In this document: piece after piece, positions 32,416 to 41,945 of the stretch | Layout: each line of letters starts with the position of its first letter | Position numbering within the stretch: position 1 is the stretch's first letter | Translations under genes and position numbers: made by a program | Source of the DNA: Megaustenia siamemsis | Lineage: Eukaryota; Mollusca; Gastropoda; Stylommatophora; Ariophantidae | Assembly: GCA_032433765.1 (NCBI GenBank) | Contig: JAVIAB010000092.1 | Coordinates: 103,956,564 to 104,020,563, forward strand | Direction: 5' to 3' | DNA: 64,000 nucleotides | The notes under the pieces: generated by a model | What the model was told of the DNA's origin: nothing | Databases searched by the model: none | Seen by the model: only the letters and a program-made list of their open reading frames with translations

Positions 32416-33689
32416 TGTTTGGGGAATGCGATTGTTTTCCATTATTCTCACGTGGCTCAGCCATCATAGTCTCCGACTCTCAAGTGTCGCCAGGATCGAC
32501 GAGCTTTAGCGTTCTTTAGCTGGCTGCAAGAGTAGGTTACTTTGTGCTGCCATTGATGTTCATTATCTGGCGAAGGCAAAGCACATGAATGCTGTTTAAC
32601 CTTTGCTGCTGTCCTGAATAGGTAGTCCATGTATCTGATCCATATTAAAAAGTGTAATAAGCACACAACTGTGGTTATTTTTTAGAATTATTTATTTTTG
32701 GACCGAATCATAATAATAATAATTAGTATTATTAGTTTAGTGCACAATAGTAGAATTCGTATGGTGACCATGTCAAAATGTAAAATAAACACAAAATGTT
32801 TAAAAAAAAAAAAAAAAAAACTAATAGAGAGAACAGATACATTTCGACGTTTCGGTAAAATATTTCATCAGATACAGAACACAAACTATTCTAAAATAAA
32901 CACAAAAATCCAAACACGAAAGCTAAACAGCAACATTGCTCTGAAAATGGCGAAAAGAAATGATGGCCAGGATTTACATAGTTGTTAATCACGTGATTAA
33001 CAGACAAAAGGACAGGTAGGATTTAATTGGACCAAAAGGAGCCAAAAAGTGACAAATTAGAAATGGCGTCTCATGAGGATTGATGAAAGCAGGGGTCCCA
33101 TAGGGTGGGATGAACGAGAGAAAAAGGGAAAACAGAGAATACAGTTTTGGCAAAAGGGCGGGGGAGGGGGGGGTTGCAGAGGAGGTAATAAAGATATCAC
33201 AGAGAAGAATAAAGATAGGGCACAGGAAAGAATGGGAGAAGAAACCAGTGAGGAAAAAAAATAGTTCAAAATTGTCGGATGGAGAGGACCAAAACGAGAT
33301 ATGAGTTGGATCTCCAACTCAAATCGACTGTGGGAATTATAGGATCAAGGGACAATGCCGGTAACACGGAAGTCATCTGAGATATGATGTCATGGAAAAC
33401 TGAAGTGGGAGGAGACATTGTGACTGACGGAATCACGACACTATTGTACAATGATAATGCCATTACTTGCAATTGTGAGTCCAGCTCTTGGTGTAGTAAA
33501 GTATAACGCATATACACTCATGGAAATGTTCCCCCCCCCCATTTTTCATTTACATTGCAAATTACTGTTTATGATTCGATAGTTGTTGTGGGTGTGTGTT
33601 GTGTATATTTTGGGGGGTTTGGAAAAGTTGTTCTGTTTGGATAAGAGTCAATATATATTGAACCAGTGATGGAAACATTCTATGTGTTT
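32416..33689. other. unassigned stretch with homopolymers
   Basis: Contains A(18) at about 32803-32820, a G-rich tract at 33159-33175 and C(10) at 33531-33540. No gene is recognised; ORFs here have biased composition. Confidence 0.4.
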
Positions 33690-34225
33690 TGTTGAAGCAA
33701 TGTTGTATAGGTCAAATAATTGGATAGTTCAATGTATTTCTTGATGAGCAAGCTGTGTGGGTCGAATAATGGAAAACATATATGTGGATTAATGAGTAAG
33801 CTGTATGAGTCGTGTAATGGAAAAATGCCATATGTGTGGAGAGATGAGTAAATTGTGTGGGTCGAGCAATGGAAAATGTCCATGTGTTGGATGATGAGCA
33901 AGTTCAGTAGGTCGAGTAATGAAAATATTTCACACATTGATTGATTATTATATTGTGTTCGTTATATAATAGGAACATCCATAGGTTTGAATTATGCATA
34001 TTTTCTGTTGGTTAGATAATTGTAGAGTTAAAAGTGTTGAATATTGAGCAAGTGCGTGGGTTGGGTAACATGACATTTCCAGGGGTGGCTGATGTATACG
34101 TTTTGCTGGCTGTATAACAGGAAAACCTCACGGGTTGGGTAGTGGGAAAGTTTTGCATTTTTGCATAATGAGAAATTGCATGTGTCGGGTAATACGCAAA
34201 TTATGTGGATTAGATGATTGACAAA
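33690..34225. repeat. degenerate tandem repeat of about 50 bp
   Basis: Repeated pattern GATGAGCAAG.TGTGTGGGTCGAGTAATGGAAAA with many substitutions, recognisable at about 33742, 33795, 33845 and 33893 and fading toward 34225. An old decayed minisatellite. Confidence 0.6.
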
Positions 34226-35147
34226 TCGATATTTGTACGAACGTTTTTTCGTTACCTTGTAAATGCTGTGGATTGATTAAATGTCTTCTGTTTTTATATA
34301 TTTCAACGCAAATTCAATCTGTTGTGCCACAGCACGCTACTGTGTATATTTATTCCTGTGTATAGGGTGTTATACAGCAGGAAACTTCTTCAATAACTAT
34401 CACTGCTTTATATTAAGAAACAAGGCCTCCAGAATATACAATTAGAGCTCATCATCATAGCTAACATCAATGTCATCGTTATTGTCATCGCCATATCATC
34501 TTTATAATAATTATTATAATTACTTTCATTATTTTCATCATCTATTTGTTCAATTAAGAAAAAGAACTAATCTTTATACTGCCTAACGATGCTTCTTTGT
34601 TTTCCTTTCTTTGTCTGCTCTCATTCAGTTTAGTACAAGTGGAAACTTTGATACTTTTGAATATCTAGGTAATATAGCAACACGTAATGGCTTCATAAAC
34701 TTTGTCTTCACCTTCACACCGTGTGTCCCAGAGGCGGCTAGTTTGTTGTTGTGTGTCGGTGTTGGCTGTAAACAAAAGACCATCATCACTATCTGTTTCA
34801 GTGGAATCGGAGGTAACTGATGAGGTCAGTACTATTGTGTCCCGTGATTTGATGACACGTTGATGCGATGAAACATTGATACAATGAACGAGTGACTCTT
34901 TTGATGAGAGGAGCATTTTGTGCATAGACTTAAAAGTGTTATGACTAAAACACCAACGTTTAGTTCTCTCCATTCCATTTTCGGAAAACAAGACGCGATA
35001 TTACTGTCAAAAGGTAAAAAGAATATATATAATATTCAAAAAGTCTTAAAAATAATTGTGTTGAAACCTAACATTACTTGAAACATGATGGTATGGCTAG
35101 AAAATAAAGACTAAACTGATACTAGTCAATAAGTCATGTAGGTATAA
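34226..35147. other. unassigned interval upstream of LINE-A
   Basis: Contains the ORF 34665-34991 and ATT/ATC-rich low-complexity DNA at 34450-34550. Confidence 0.4.
34665..34991 (-). CDS. unassigned 108-codon ORF, Ser/Thr-rich with an acidic patch
   Basis: The product contains SSVTSDSTETDSDDG and ends shortly after CEGEDKVYEAIT. No signal peptide, membrane span or known domain is visible. It lies in a 0.9-kb interval without recognised repeats (34226-35147). It may be an exon, an element fragment or chance; there is no supporting splice or promoter evidence. Confidence 0.2.
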   Translation of the reverse strand: MFSENGMERTKRWCFSHNTFKSMHKMLLSSKESLVHCINVSSHQRVIKSRDTIVLTSSVTSDSTETDSDDGLLFTANTDTQQQTSRLWDTRCEGEDKVYEAITCCYIT

Positions 35148-38100
35148 GTCATACTGGCAACAGATCCACCAACATTCTATTCCAGATCATGGCATACCAC
35201 ATCTACACCAGACCTTGCTTTCCATTCACCAGACCTGGATTGGAATATCACACGTATTGTTGGGAAACAACTTGGAGGCAGCGACCACCGACCTGTCTTT
35301 TTAGTGGTGCAAAATGAGGCCGTCAGGGAGAGCAGCACTCTCTCCAGATGGAATTACAAAAAGGCAGACTGGAAAATGTATCAACATTACACCAGTGTAC
35401 TGACTAAAGATCTAAATACAGACAGAGACATCAACAAGATAGTTGATGAATTCAGTAGACTAATAATACAAGCTGCCAGTGAAACAATACCCAGAGGGGC
35501 ACGGAAACACTACAAACCATACTGGAATAGTGAACTAGAGCAACTGCACAATGACATGGAAACATCTCGAAAACAAGCAGAAAATAACCCCTGCCAGGAA
35601 CACCACAATAACTATCAGCATGCTAAAGCCAAATTTCAATGGGCTAAACTGCAAGCCAGACGGAGAAGTTGGAAAGAGAAAACAGAGTACTTGAATCTAG
35701 AACGAGACACAAGAAAAGTGTGGAAGCTTGTAAAACAGCTGAATGATGAGGGTACAGAAAGGAACACAAAAATTACACTGAAGAAGGATGGAAACATTCT
35801 AACAGGTAAACATGCAGCAAATCACTTTGCAGACTCCTTTGCAAATGACAACAATATTGAAATTAGCCTAGAGAAACGTCAAGAGACCCGTCTAAAACAA
35901 CAAAATGCAAGACAAGAAGAGACTGCACATGAAGTCATGGAAATACCCATTACACAAAGAGAGCTAGAGCTGGCAATATCCAAATTAAAAATGAAAAAGT
36001 CACCAGGTAGTGATGGAGTGTCTAATGAAATGATTAAGAACTTGGGAACTGCAGCTAAAGCAAAACTACTACAGATCTACAACATTTGCTGGATCACAGG
36101 TAAAGTGCCACAGGCATGGAGAGAAGCAATTATGATACCATTACTAAAGCCAGGAAAAGATGGTTCAATGACATCCAGCTATAGACCAATCAGCCTTACA
36201 AGCTGTTTGTGCAAAACAATGGAACGTATAATCAATCTCAGACTGCAGTGGTACCTGGAAAGTGAAAATCTCCTTGTCCCACAACAAGCAGGCTTTAGAC
36301 AGTGTTACTCTACCGAAGATCAGGCAACCTATCTTTCCCAGGAAATTGAGGATGCGTTTCAAGAAAAGAAACTGGTACTAGCAGCATGGATAGACCTAAA
36401 GAAAGCATTTGATAAGGTATGGAAGGAAGGGCTTTTGAAGAAACTGAGAAATTATGGAGTAAATGGCAGGATGTACAAATGGGTCAAAGCATACCTGCAT
36501 AACAGGAGAGCCAGAGTGCAACTGGATGGTCTTAAGAGTAAGAAGGTCTTACTGCGCCAGGGCGTTCCACAAGGAGGGGTACTATCTCCAACACTTTTTC
36601 TGATCTACATCAATGACCTAGTTACTGAACTACCACATGGTATCAAAGTGGCAATGTATGCAGATGACTTGGTAATGTGGTGCACAGAGGAGTATGCAAC
36701 AGTGGCCTCCAAATTGTTACAAAGAGCTATGAATGCACTGAATTCATGGACAAATAGATGGTGTATCAGCATCAATACAGACAAATGCAGTACTACACTT
36801 TTCACTCTTTCCCCAAAACAAAAAGCAGGAGCCATCTATATAAACAATGAGCCTGTGAAAGAAGACATACAGGCTACGTATCTCGGAGTTACATTTGATA
36901 ACAAACTATCTTGGAAACAGCAGATAAATAAGGCAACCCAAAAAGCAAGGAGAAAATTGGCTATTCTAAGAAAGCTGTGTGGAACTACGTGGGGTGCGAG
37001 TGGGAAAATACTCAGTAAAGTTTACCAACAGAGTATACGCCCACATTTAGAATATGGATCATCTGCATGGTGTTCAGCATCAAACACCACACTTCAAGAA
37101 CTGGATAAAGTACAAAACCAGGCACTTAGGGTCATCACAGGAGCAATGAAATCAACACCAATATTAGAGATGGAGAAATTGTGGAGGATACCAGCACTGA
37201 GAGAACGGAGGGACACAAAGGTGCTGATACAGGCAGAAAAATTTGCTTGCATGCCGAGACATCCAATGAAGGACCGATTCCAAAATCTTGCATTGGGACG
37301 ACTTAAGAGAAGCAGTTTTATACACCAAGCCAAGCGTATTAGTAGACAAACACCAGACATGCCAAGAGCTGTTAACCCCCTACTGCCCATACCAGAACAG
37401 ACTCCCTGGACAGAGGAATCAGGATTATCAGTTCAAATACGGACAGAAGTGAAAGGAATAGTTGATAAAGAGGAACAGAATAGTCTACAGCGAAAAACAA
37501 TAACTCTCAGTTTCCTGGATGAAGAATACCCACAAGACCTATGGATTCGTGTGTATACAGATGGATCAGCACAGAATGCAGTAAAAAATGGGGGAGCAGG
37601 TGCATATATAGAATACCCAAATAACACTAGGGATATGAATAAAATAGCAACAGGGAAATATTGTCACAATTATGATGCAGAAATACAAGCAATAAAGTTA
37701 GCAATAGAAAAACTGCTGAACATTAATCTTAGCCCACAGCCTGTAGTGTTTTTGACAGATGCAAGATCAGTACTCCAGGCACTACAATCCAGAAAATTAC
37801 CACATTTGCAGACCTTATTGACTGAACTCTGCAAGCACCACAGGGTTGCCCTGCAGTGGATCCCATCTCACTGTGGAATACCAGGAAATGAGAAAGCAGA
37901 TCAGTTGGCAAAGGAAGGTTCAACAGGCACACAACTAGATACACCTGTTACATACCATCATAAGAAACAGATAATCAAATCAATCAGAGGACCACAAGCC
38001 CCAAATCAGGATGCCTTTTATAATATGAATAGATATGAACAAGTTATCATTATACGTCTCAGAACAGGACACAATCGACTCCATAGTCACATGTATACAA

Positions 38101-38306
38101 AATTCAAGATCGGCACCTCAACTACTTGTACATGTGGACAGGCGCCCCAGACTGCTGAACACATACTTCAAGACTGCACTGAATATAGTAGACTGAGGAA
38201 AATCCATTGGCCCATAGATACAACACTACAGACAAAACTATATGGGCCACTGCAAGAATTACAAAAGACAGTAACATTTATACAGGAAACGACATTGCAG
38301 ATATAG
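35148..38306 (+). CDS. LINE-A polyprotein: endonuclease tail, reverse transcriptase, RNase H, zinc knuckle (5'-truncated, frame intact)
   Basis: The frame is open from after the stop at 35145 to TAG at 38304. Homology begins about 35157 with DPPTFYSRSW and the end of an APE-type endonuclease (GGSDHRPV). Numbered from the in-frame GTG at 35304, RT spans roughly residues 215-560. It has KSPGSDG, SYRPISL, the first metal-binding Asp in AAWIDLKKAFD (D364), RQGVPQGGVLSP, and the catalytic MYADD (D454, D455). A thumb and connection region follow. RNase H spans about 747-870 with D753 (YTDGS), E793 (DAEIQ), D819 (LTDAR) and D866 (NEKADQ), all four acidic residues kept. The C-terminus has C942-x-C944-x8-H953-x4-C958. 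This order matches RNase H-bearing non-LTR elements (I/Nimb type; clade inferred). No stop or frameshift was found, so it is young, but it lacks ORF1 and most of the endonuclease and cannot be autonomous. It is not a host gene. Confidence 0.92.
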   Translation, partial: VILATDPPTFYSRSWHTTSTPDLAFHSPDLDWNITRIVGKQLGGSDHRPVFLVVQNEAVRESSTLSRWNYKKADWKMYQHYTSVLTKDLNTDRDINKIVDEFSRLIIQAASETIPRGARKHYKPYWNSELEQLHNDMETSRKQAENNPCQEHHNNYQHAKAKFQWAKLQARRRSWKEKTEYLNLERDTRKVWKLVKQLNDEGTERNTKITLKKDGNILTGKHAANHFADSFANDNNIEISLEKRQETRLKQQNARQEETAHEVMEIPITQRELELAISKLKMKKSPGSDGVSNEMIKNLGTAAKAKLLQIYNICWITGKVPQAWREAIMIPLLKPGKDGSMTSSYRPISLTSCLCKTMERIINLRLQWYLESENLLVPQQAGFRQCYSTEDQATYLSQEIEDAFQEKKLVLAAWIDLKKAFDKVWKEGLLKKLRNYGVNGRMYKWVKAYLHNRRARVQLDGLKSKKVLLRQGVPQGGVLSPTLFLIYINDLVTELPHGIKVAMYADDLVMWCTEEYATVASKLLQRAMNALNSWTNRWCISINTDKCSTTLFTLSPKQKAGAIYINNEPVKEDIQATYLGVTFDNKLSWKQQINKATQKARRKLAILRKLCGTTWGASGKILSKVYQQSIRPHLEYGSSAWCSASNTTLQELDKVQNQALRVITGAMKSTPILEMEKLWRIPALRERRDTKVLIQAEKFACMPRHPMKDRFQNLALGRLKRSSFIHQAKRISRQTPDMPRAVNPLLPIPEQTPWTEESGLSVQIRTEVKGIVDKEEQNSLQRKTITLSFLDEEYPQDLWIRVYTDGSAQNAVKNGGAGAYIEYPNNTRDMNKIATGKYCHNYDAEIQAIKLAIEKLLNINLSPQPVVFLTDARSVLQALQSRKLPHLQTLLTELCKHHRVALQWIPSHCGIPGNEKADQLAKEGSTGTQLDTPVTYHHKKQIIKSIRGPQAPNQDAFYNMNRYEQVIIIRLRTGHNRLHSHMYTKFKIGTSTTCTCGQAPQTAEHILQDCTEYSRLRKIHWPIDTTLQTKLYGPLQELQKTVTFIQETTLQI

Positions 38307-38343
38307 ACAATGCTTCAGGCGAACGAAAGATAGATAGATAGAT
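38307..38343 (+). repeat. LINE-A 3' UTR and (GATA)n tail
   Basis: The stop is followed by CAATGCTTCAGGCGAACGAAA and then GATA repeats. The very short 3' UTR ending in GATA marks the integration end. A matching target duplication was not found at the 5' edge. Confidence 0.75.
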
Positions 38344-39502
38344 ACTGGGTTTAGGGCTAGCGAATCATATATGACTAATTCTTTACTCCCTGACTTGTGC
38401 TTGTGCAGCGAAGAAACTCTTCGTTCAGGTCATTCGAGAAGTGGTCGAAAGGTTAAACTGTTTCCAAAAATGAGTGAGACTGTATAGGATGTGTTGTGTT
38501 GGTAGGCCCAGAATAGTAATACGACAAATAGTAATACATGTCTTCATTAATTTGGCAACGGAAGGGTGGGGGGAGGGGAGAGTTGTAAAGACGAAGAAGA
38601 CAAAGCAACCAGAACTGCCATGGAAGAACTGGAATGAAAGAACTGCCATGAAAGAAGTGGAGTAAAATAACTGGAATGACTATTAGCGAGTAAGTGTAGT
38701 AATCAACGTTTATCTAAGAATGCCATCGATTCGTCTCTCGATGTATTAACAATGCTGTTATGTGATTGAAATCACTCTGGTCAATGTTTGGAAAAACACA
38801 TCCTTTCAAGGCACGGCTACATTCAGAATCACGCCCGTTACAGCCGTGTTGGCATGGAGAAATGGTAAACTTCCATTAGTGGAACAACTCTAGGTTGTGG
38901 TATCCACGCCCGACAAATTTGTCAATTCATTGACTTGTCCAATACACTTAGTCCAATACCACCCTATTCCTGTTTGACTTGTATGGGTGTAGTGGGTGAA
39001 CACAATCATTTGCATCAACCAGTGGAAGGTTCGAAATTCGATTCTCCGACCAGTCATTTTGCTACAATCATTTCTATTGTTTATTTTTCCACTGCGCAAG
39101 TATTTTCATCAAGATTAGATAACCAGTAGTTGACACCGTAATGAATTATTACTGCTCCAAACATTTAGCAGGGCTACATCAAAAATGCAAGTTGAATCAC
39201 ACGAGCTTGCGGCTAAAACTCATGAGTATTAGCGGATTCATATTTTATTTTTCATTTTCGTTGCTCTCATGACCTTGATCAAATTTTGCCATCAACAACA
39301 CCAATACAATTTCAACATATACAGCAAAAAACATTCCAGATTTCTGTTGTGAACTAACTTTCCTATATTTTCTTTTGTTCTTACAACTAGTTTACATTAT
39401 TCTTCTCGTTTACGTTTCACAATCTTTTTCCTGCATCTTCTTACTGTGCAGATTCTATGTATGATCGATTTTAGTAGTGCCTTGAAATTTGTGTTTTTAA
39501 TA
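38344..39502. other. mostly unassigned; possible tRNA-like SINE relic at 38979-39052
   Basis: TGGGTGTAGTGGGTGAACAC followed about 40 bp later by GGTTCGAAATTCGATTC resembles A and B boxes of a tRNA-derived SINE. The body is not recognisable. Nothing else is seen. Confidence 0.35.
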
Positions 39503-39510
39503 TTCTAAAC

Positions 39511-39778
39511 CAGTAGTGGCCAACATAAGATTCATCGAGGAACGAATAGTCAGGACCAGAGGTCCAAACTTATAATGCTAAAACCTGACACCGACAGAAA
39601 AGCAACTTTGCAGCGAAGCATTTTTAATTATTGTAGGCATCATATTTTTTAAATCCCACTGGAACTTTTTTTTTTATTTGCATATATTTAATATAGTAGT
39701 TTCTGTGGAAGTGATTAAATTGCCACGAAAAATAGACTGGCGAGCCAGATCTGATCCGTAGGCTGCCATGTGCCACTG
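39511..39778. mobile_element. hAT MITE, 268 bp, 8-bp TSD
   Basis: TTCTAAAC lies at 39503-39510 and 39779-39786. The left end is CAGTAGTGGCCAACAT; the right end, on the other strand, is CAGTGGCACATGGCAGCC. An 8-bp duplication and CAGTG-type ends with a GCCAGATCTGATCCGTAGGC-like inner right part are characteristic of hAT non-autonomous elements. There is no coding capacity. Confidence 0.85.
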
Positions 39779-39786
39779 TTCTAAAC

Positions 39787-40129
39787 GATTATTTGAGTTT
39801 TTGATAGCGAACAACACGATTGGATAGCCAAACTAAATTCAAAACCTCTCTAAATCGCTTTTTATTGTGTTTTTTTGTTGTTGTGTGGTTATAAAGTAAC
39901 ATCTATTGGCCCATTAAACACATCAAGATTAGTACTTTTGCTACATCGTGCCACACCATCATTTTATGAACATGATAGCATATACATGGTATTTGAAAAT
40001 ATATCTTTGCAAGTCACTAAAAAAACGCCAAGAAGATAAATTACAATTGCGTAGTAAGAGTAGTTATTTTGTGCCGAACATACTGTGTAAACTTTAGAGG
40101 CAATGCAGCAGGTGGTCGACGCTTGGGAG
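39787..40129. other. unassigned; would be 3' UTR if the exon call is right
   Basis: AT-rich. No AATAAA-type signal stands out close to the candidate stop on the minus strand. Confidence 0.3.
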
Positions 40130-40240
40130 TCATGATCCAGGCGGTATCACCTCCCCTAGAGTGTCAGGAAGCTTAAGGGCTGAAACACTTGCTCGACTGG
40201 GTCGACTTCTGATGATCAGATTGCCTCCTGCTGCGGTGCT
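40130..40240 (-). CDS. candidate terminal coding exon of a host gene (36 codons plus stop)
   Basis: A GC-rich island in AT-rich surroundings. On the minus strand it follows TTTGTACAG, a possible splice acceptor, and encodes STAAGGNLIIRSRPSRASV then SALKLPDTLGEVIPPGS and a TGA at 40130-40132. The composition is protein-like and no LINE or SINE motif matches. The polypyrimidine tract is weak (purine-rich GGAAACGA upstream), which counts against it. I cannot name the protein. It may instead be a conserved non-coding element or part of an unknown repeat. Confidence 0.3.
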   Translation of the reverse strand, partial: STAAGGNLIIRSRPSRASVSALKLPDTLGEVIPPGS

Positions 40241-40545
40241 CTGTACAAATCGTTTCCTACTATAATTGTATCCTCCAAAAAATAATTAATACACTCTTTT
40301 TTTTAAATGAAGAAGATTACACTTTTGATGGTATAGTGTAAGAAGAGTCAATACCCGTACTTCGTAGCAATGAGTTTTACCAATTTCTGTGATTGGTCTC
40401 GGCTAACTATTGCTAACTTTTCTTGTTTCTATAGTCAAACTATGTTGTACAGTCCTGCTGAAATGTCTGTACGCCTGACTAGAGTATTTCTATCTCAAAG
40501 TTTCCTATAATATTTAACTAGTTATTATTATTATTTATTCAATCA
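40241..40545. other. unassigned stretch
   Basis: No gene or repeat recognised. It would be intron if 40130-40240 is an exon. Confidence 0.4.
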
Positions 40546-40546
40546 G

Positions 40547-41183
40547 TCAATTAACCTGTAACCATGTCAAGCGTTGGGGCACCTTTGACGCTATTCTCAT
40601 ATTTTGCTTCCAATCATCGCGATTTAGAGCAACTCTCTGTGATACAAAAAAAAGACGCTCCTGTCTTTTCTTTGATATTATCCACCCACTTTTTCTTTTG
40701 TACTCCCTGTCTTCTTTTGTCTGGTACTGTGCCTTGCAGAATGGTTGTGGCAAGGCCAGTCAACCGTGTGACATGTCCATACCAGGTCAGTTTCCGCTCT
40801 TTCACTAGAGACAGTTATTCTTTTATTGGTCTAGTGGATCGTTGCGTTCTTTCACAAACTTCTTCATTGGTTCTCTGTATGATATGTTTAATATCTTTCT
40901 ATACCATTTTATCTCAAAGGCATGTACTCTTCTCTGGAGATCAGCAGTGAGTGCCCATGTTTCACATGTGTTCATAAACACGGATGTAACTACGTAATAA
41001 TCAGATCATCGTTGTTAAGGAGATGTGTTTGCTTTTCCATATATGGCTGAGTTCTGTCAACCCTACAATTGCTTGTGCTATTCTGGATAGTACTTTTGGT
41101 CTTGATCCTTCATTAACGACAATAGAGCTCAAGTGTTTAAATTTGCTGACCTCGTCGATATCTTCTCCATCTATGTGTATTGT
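40547..41183 (-). pseudogene. LINE-W 3' part
   Basis: The minus strand from 41183 reads TIHIDGEDIDEVSKFKHLSSIV, a broken thumb region, then KLTWYGHVTRLTGLATTILQG, GTVPDKRRQGVQKKKWVDNIKE and CITESCSKSR, the normal order toward a LINE C-terminus. It continues the RT part at 41561-41945, from which it is separated by a nested insertion. Frameshifts and stops are present. Confidence 0.8.
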
Positions 41184-41550
41184 ATGGATGCTTACGCAGA
41201 ATAGAAGGATGGAAATGGCAGGACAAAATCACTAACATAAAATTAGGGAACTGTACCAGTCAAATACCAGTGGATAAAGAGATACAGCGAAGACGATGGC
41301 GGTGGATAAGACACACACTGCGGAAGCCAACTGAGAGTATTACACAACAGGCTTTTTTTTTGGAATCCCCAGGGAAAAGACAAAGAGGAAGACCAAAGAA
41401 TTCTTGGAGAAGACAGAAAGAAGCAGAGATGAAGATGATGGGGAAGACATGGAATGATCTTAAAAGAATGGCAAGAAACAGAACGACTTGAAAAGTATTT
41501 GTTGAAGTCCTATACCCCACAGGAAGCTGAACGGTAGAAGAAGAAGATGA
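41184..41550 (+). mobile_element. nested LINE 3' fragment, 367 bp, 10-bp TSD, opposite orientation
   Basis: TGTGTATTGT occurs at 41174-41183 and 41551-41560. The insert encodes QRRRWRWIRHTLRKPTESIT, GKRQRGRPKNSWRRQKEAEMKMMGKTWNDLKRMARNR and, after a shift, a VEVLYPTGS end, with an AGAAGAAGAAGATGA tail. A classic truncated target-primed insertion. Confidence 0.9.
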
Positions 41551-41560
41551 TGTGTATTGT

Positions 41561-41945
41561 TCTTCTATTGCATAGTGTAGTGTTTGTCATTAATTTGGTT
41601 TTGTCGGCAATGATCTCAATCCTATAAGCTCTTGCCGTGCTATCTAAACGTTCCACAAATTATTTGAGGTCTGATGTACTGCCAGCCAGTCCATCTATAT
41701 CATCCCCAAGACGAAGGTTGGTAACTGTTCTGCCTCCAATGTTGACAGTCCCGAGATGATTTTAAAGAGCGTCTGCCATGATTTTTTCAAGAAAAGCGTT
41801 GAATAATATCAGGCAGAGTAAGTAACCTTGTTTAACTCTTTCGGATGTAGGGAACCAATTGTCCAATATACCATCTATAAATACTGCATAAGTGGAATAT
41901 TCGATAAATTGTCTGATAGTGTTGGTAACTATTTATTATTATCAT
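41561..41945 (-). pseudogene. LINE-W RT catalytic part
   Basis: The minus strand reads SERVKQGYLLCLILFNAFLEKIMADAL, then NIGGRTVTNLRLGDDIDGLAGS, with the catalytic box as LGDDID (FADDID in intact relatives), and VERLDSTARAYRIEIIADKTKLM. It is 5'-truncated at the fingers. Continues at 41183 after the nested insertion. Confidence 0.8.

Noticed and set aside
35304..38306. 1,000-codon ORF as a host gene starting at 35304
   Set aside because: The first codon is GTG within a longer open frame, and the domains are endonuclease tail, RT and RNase H with a GATA tail: a retrotransposon.
40100..40250. Hairpin or MITE formed by GCAGCAGG at both ends of the GC-rich island
   Set aside because: Only the first few bases match in inverted orientation and there is no flanking duplication.
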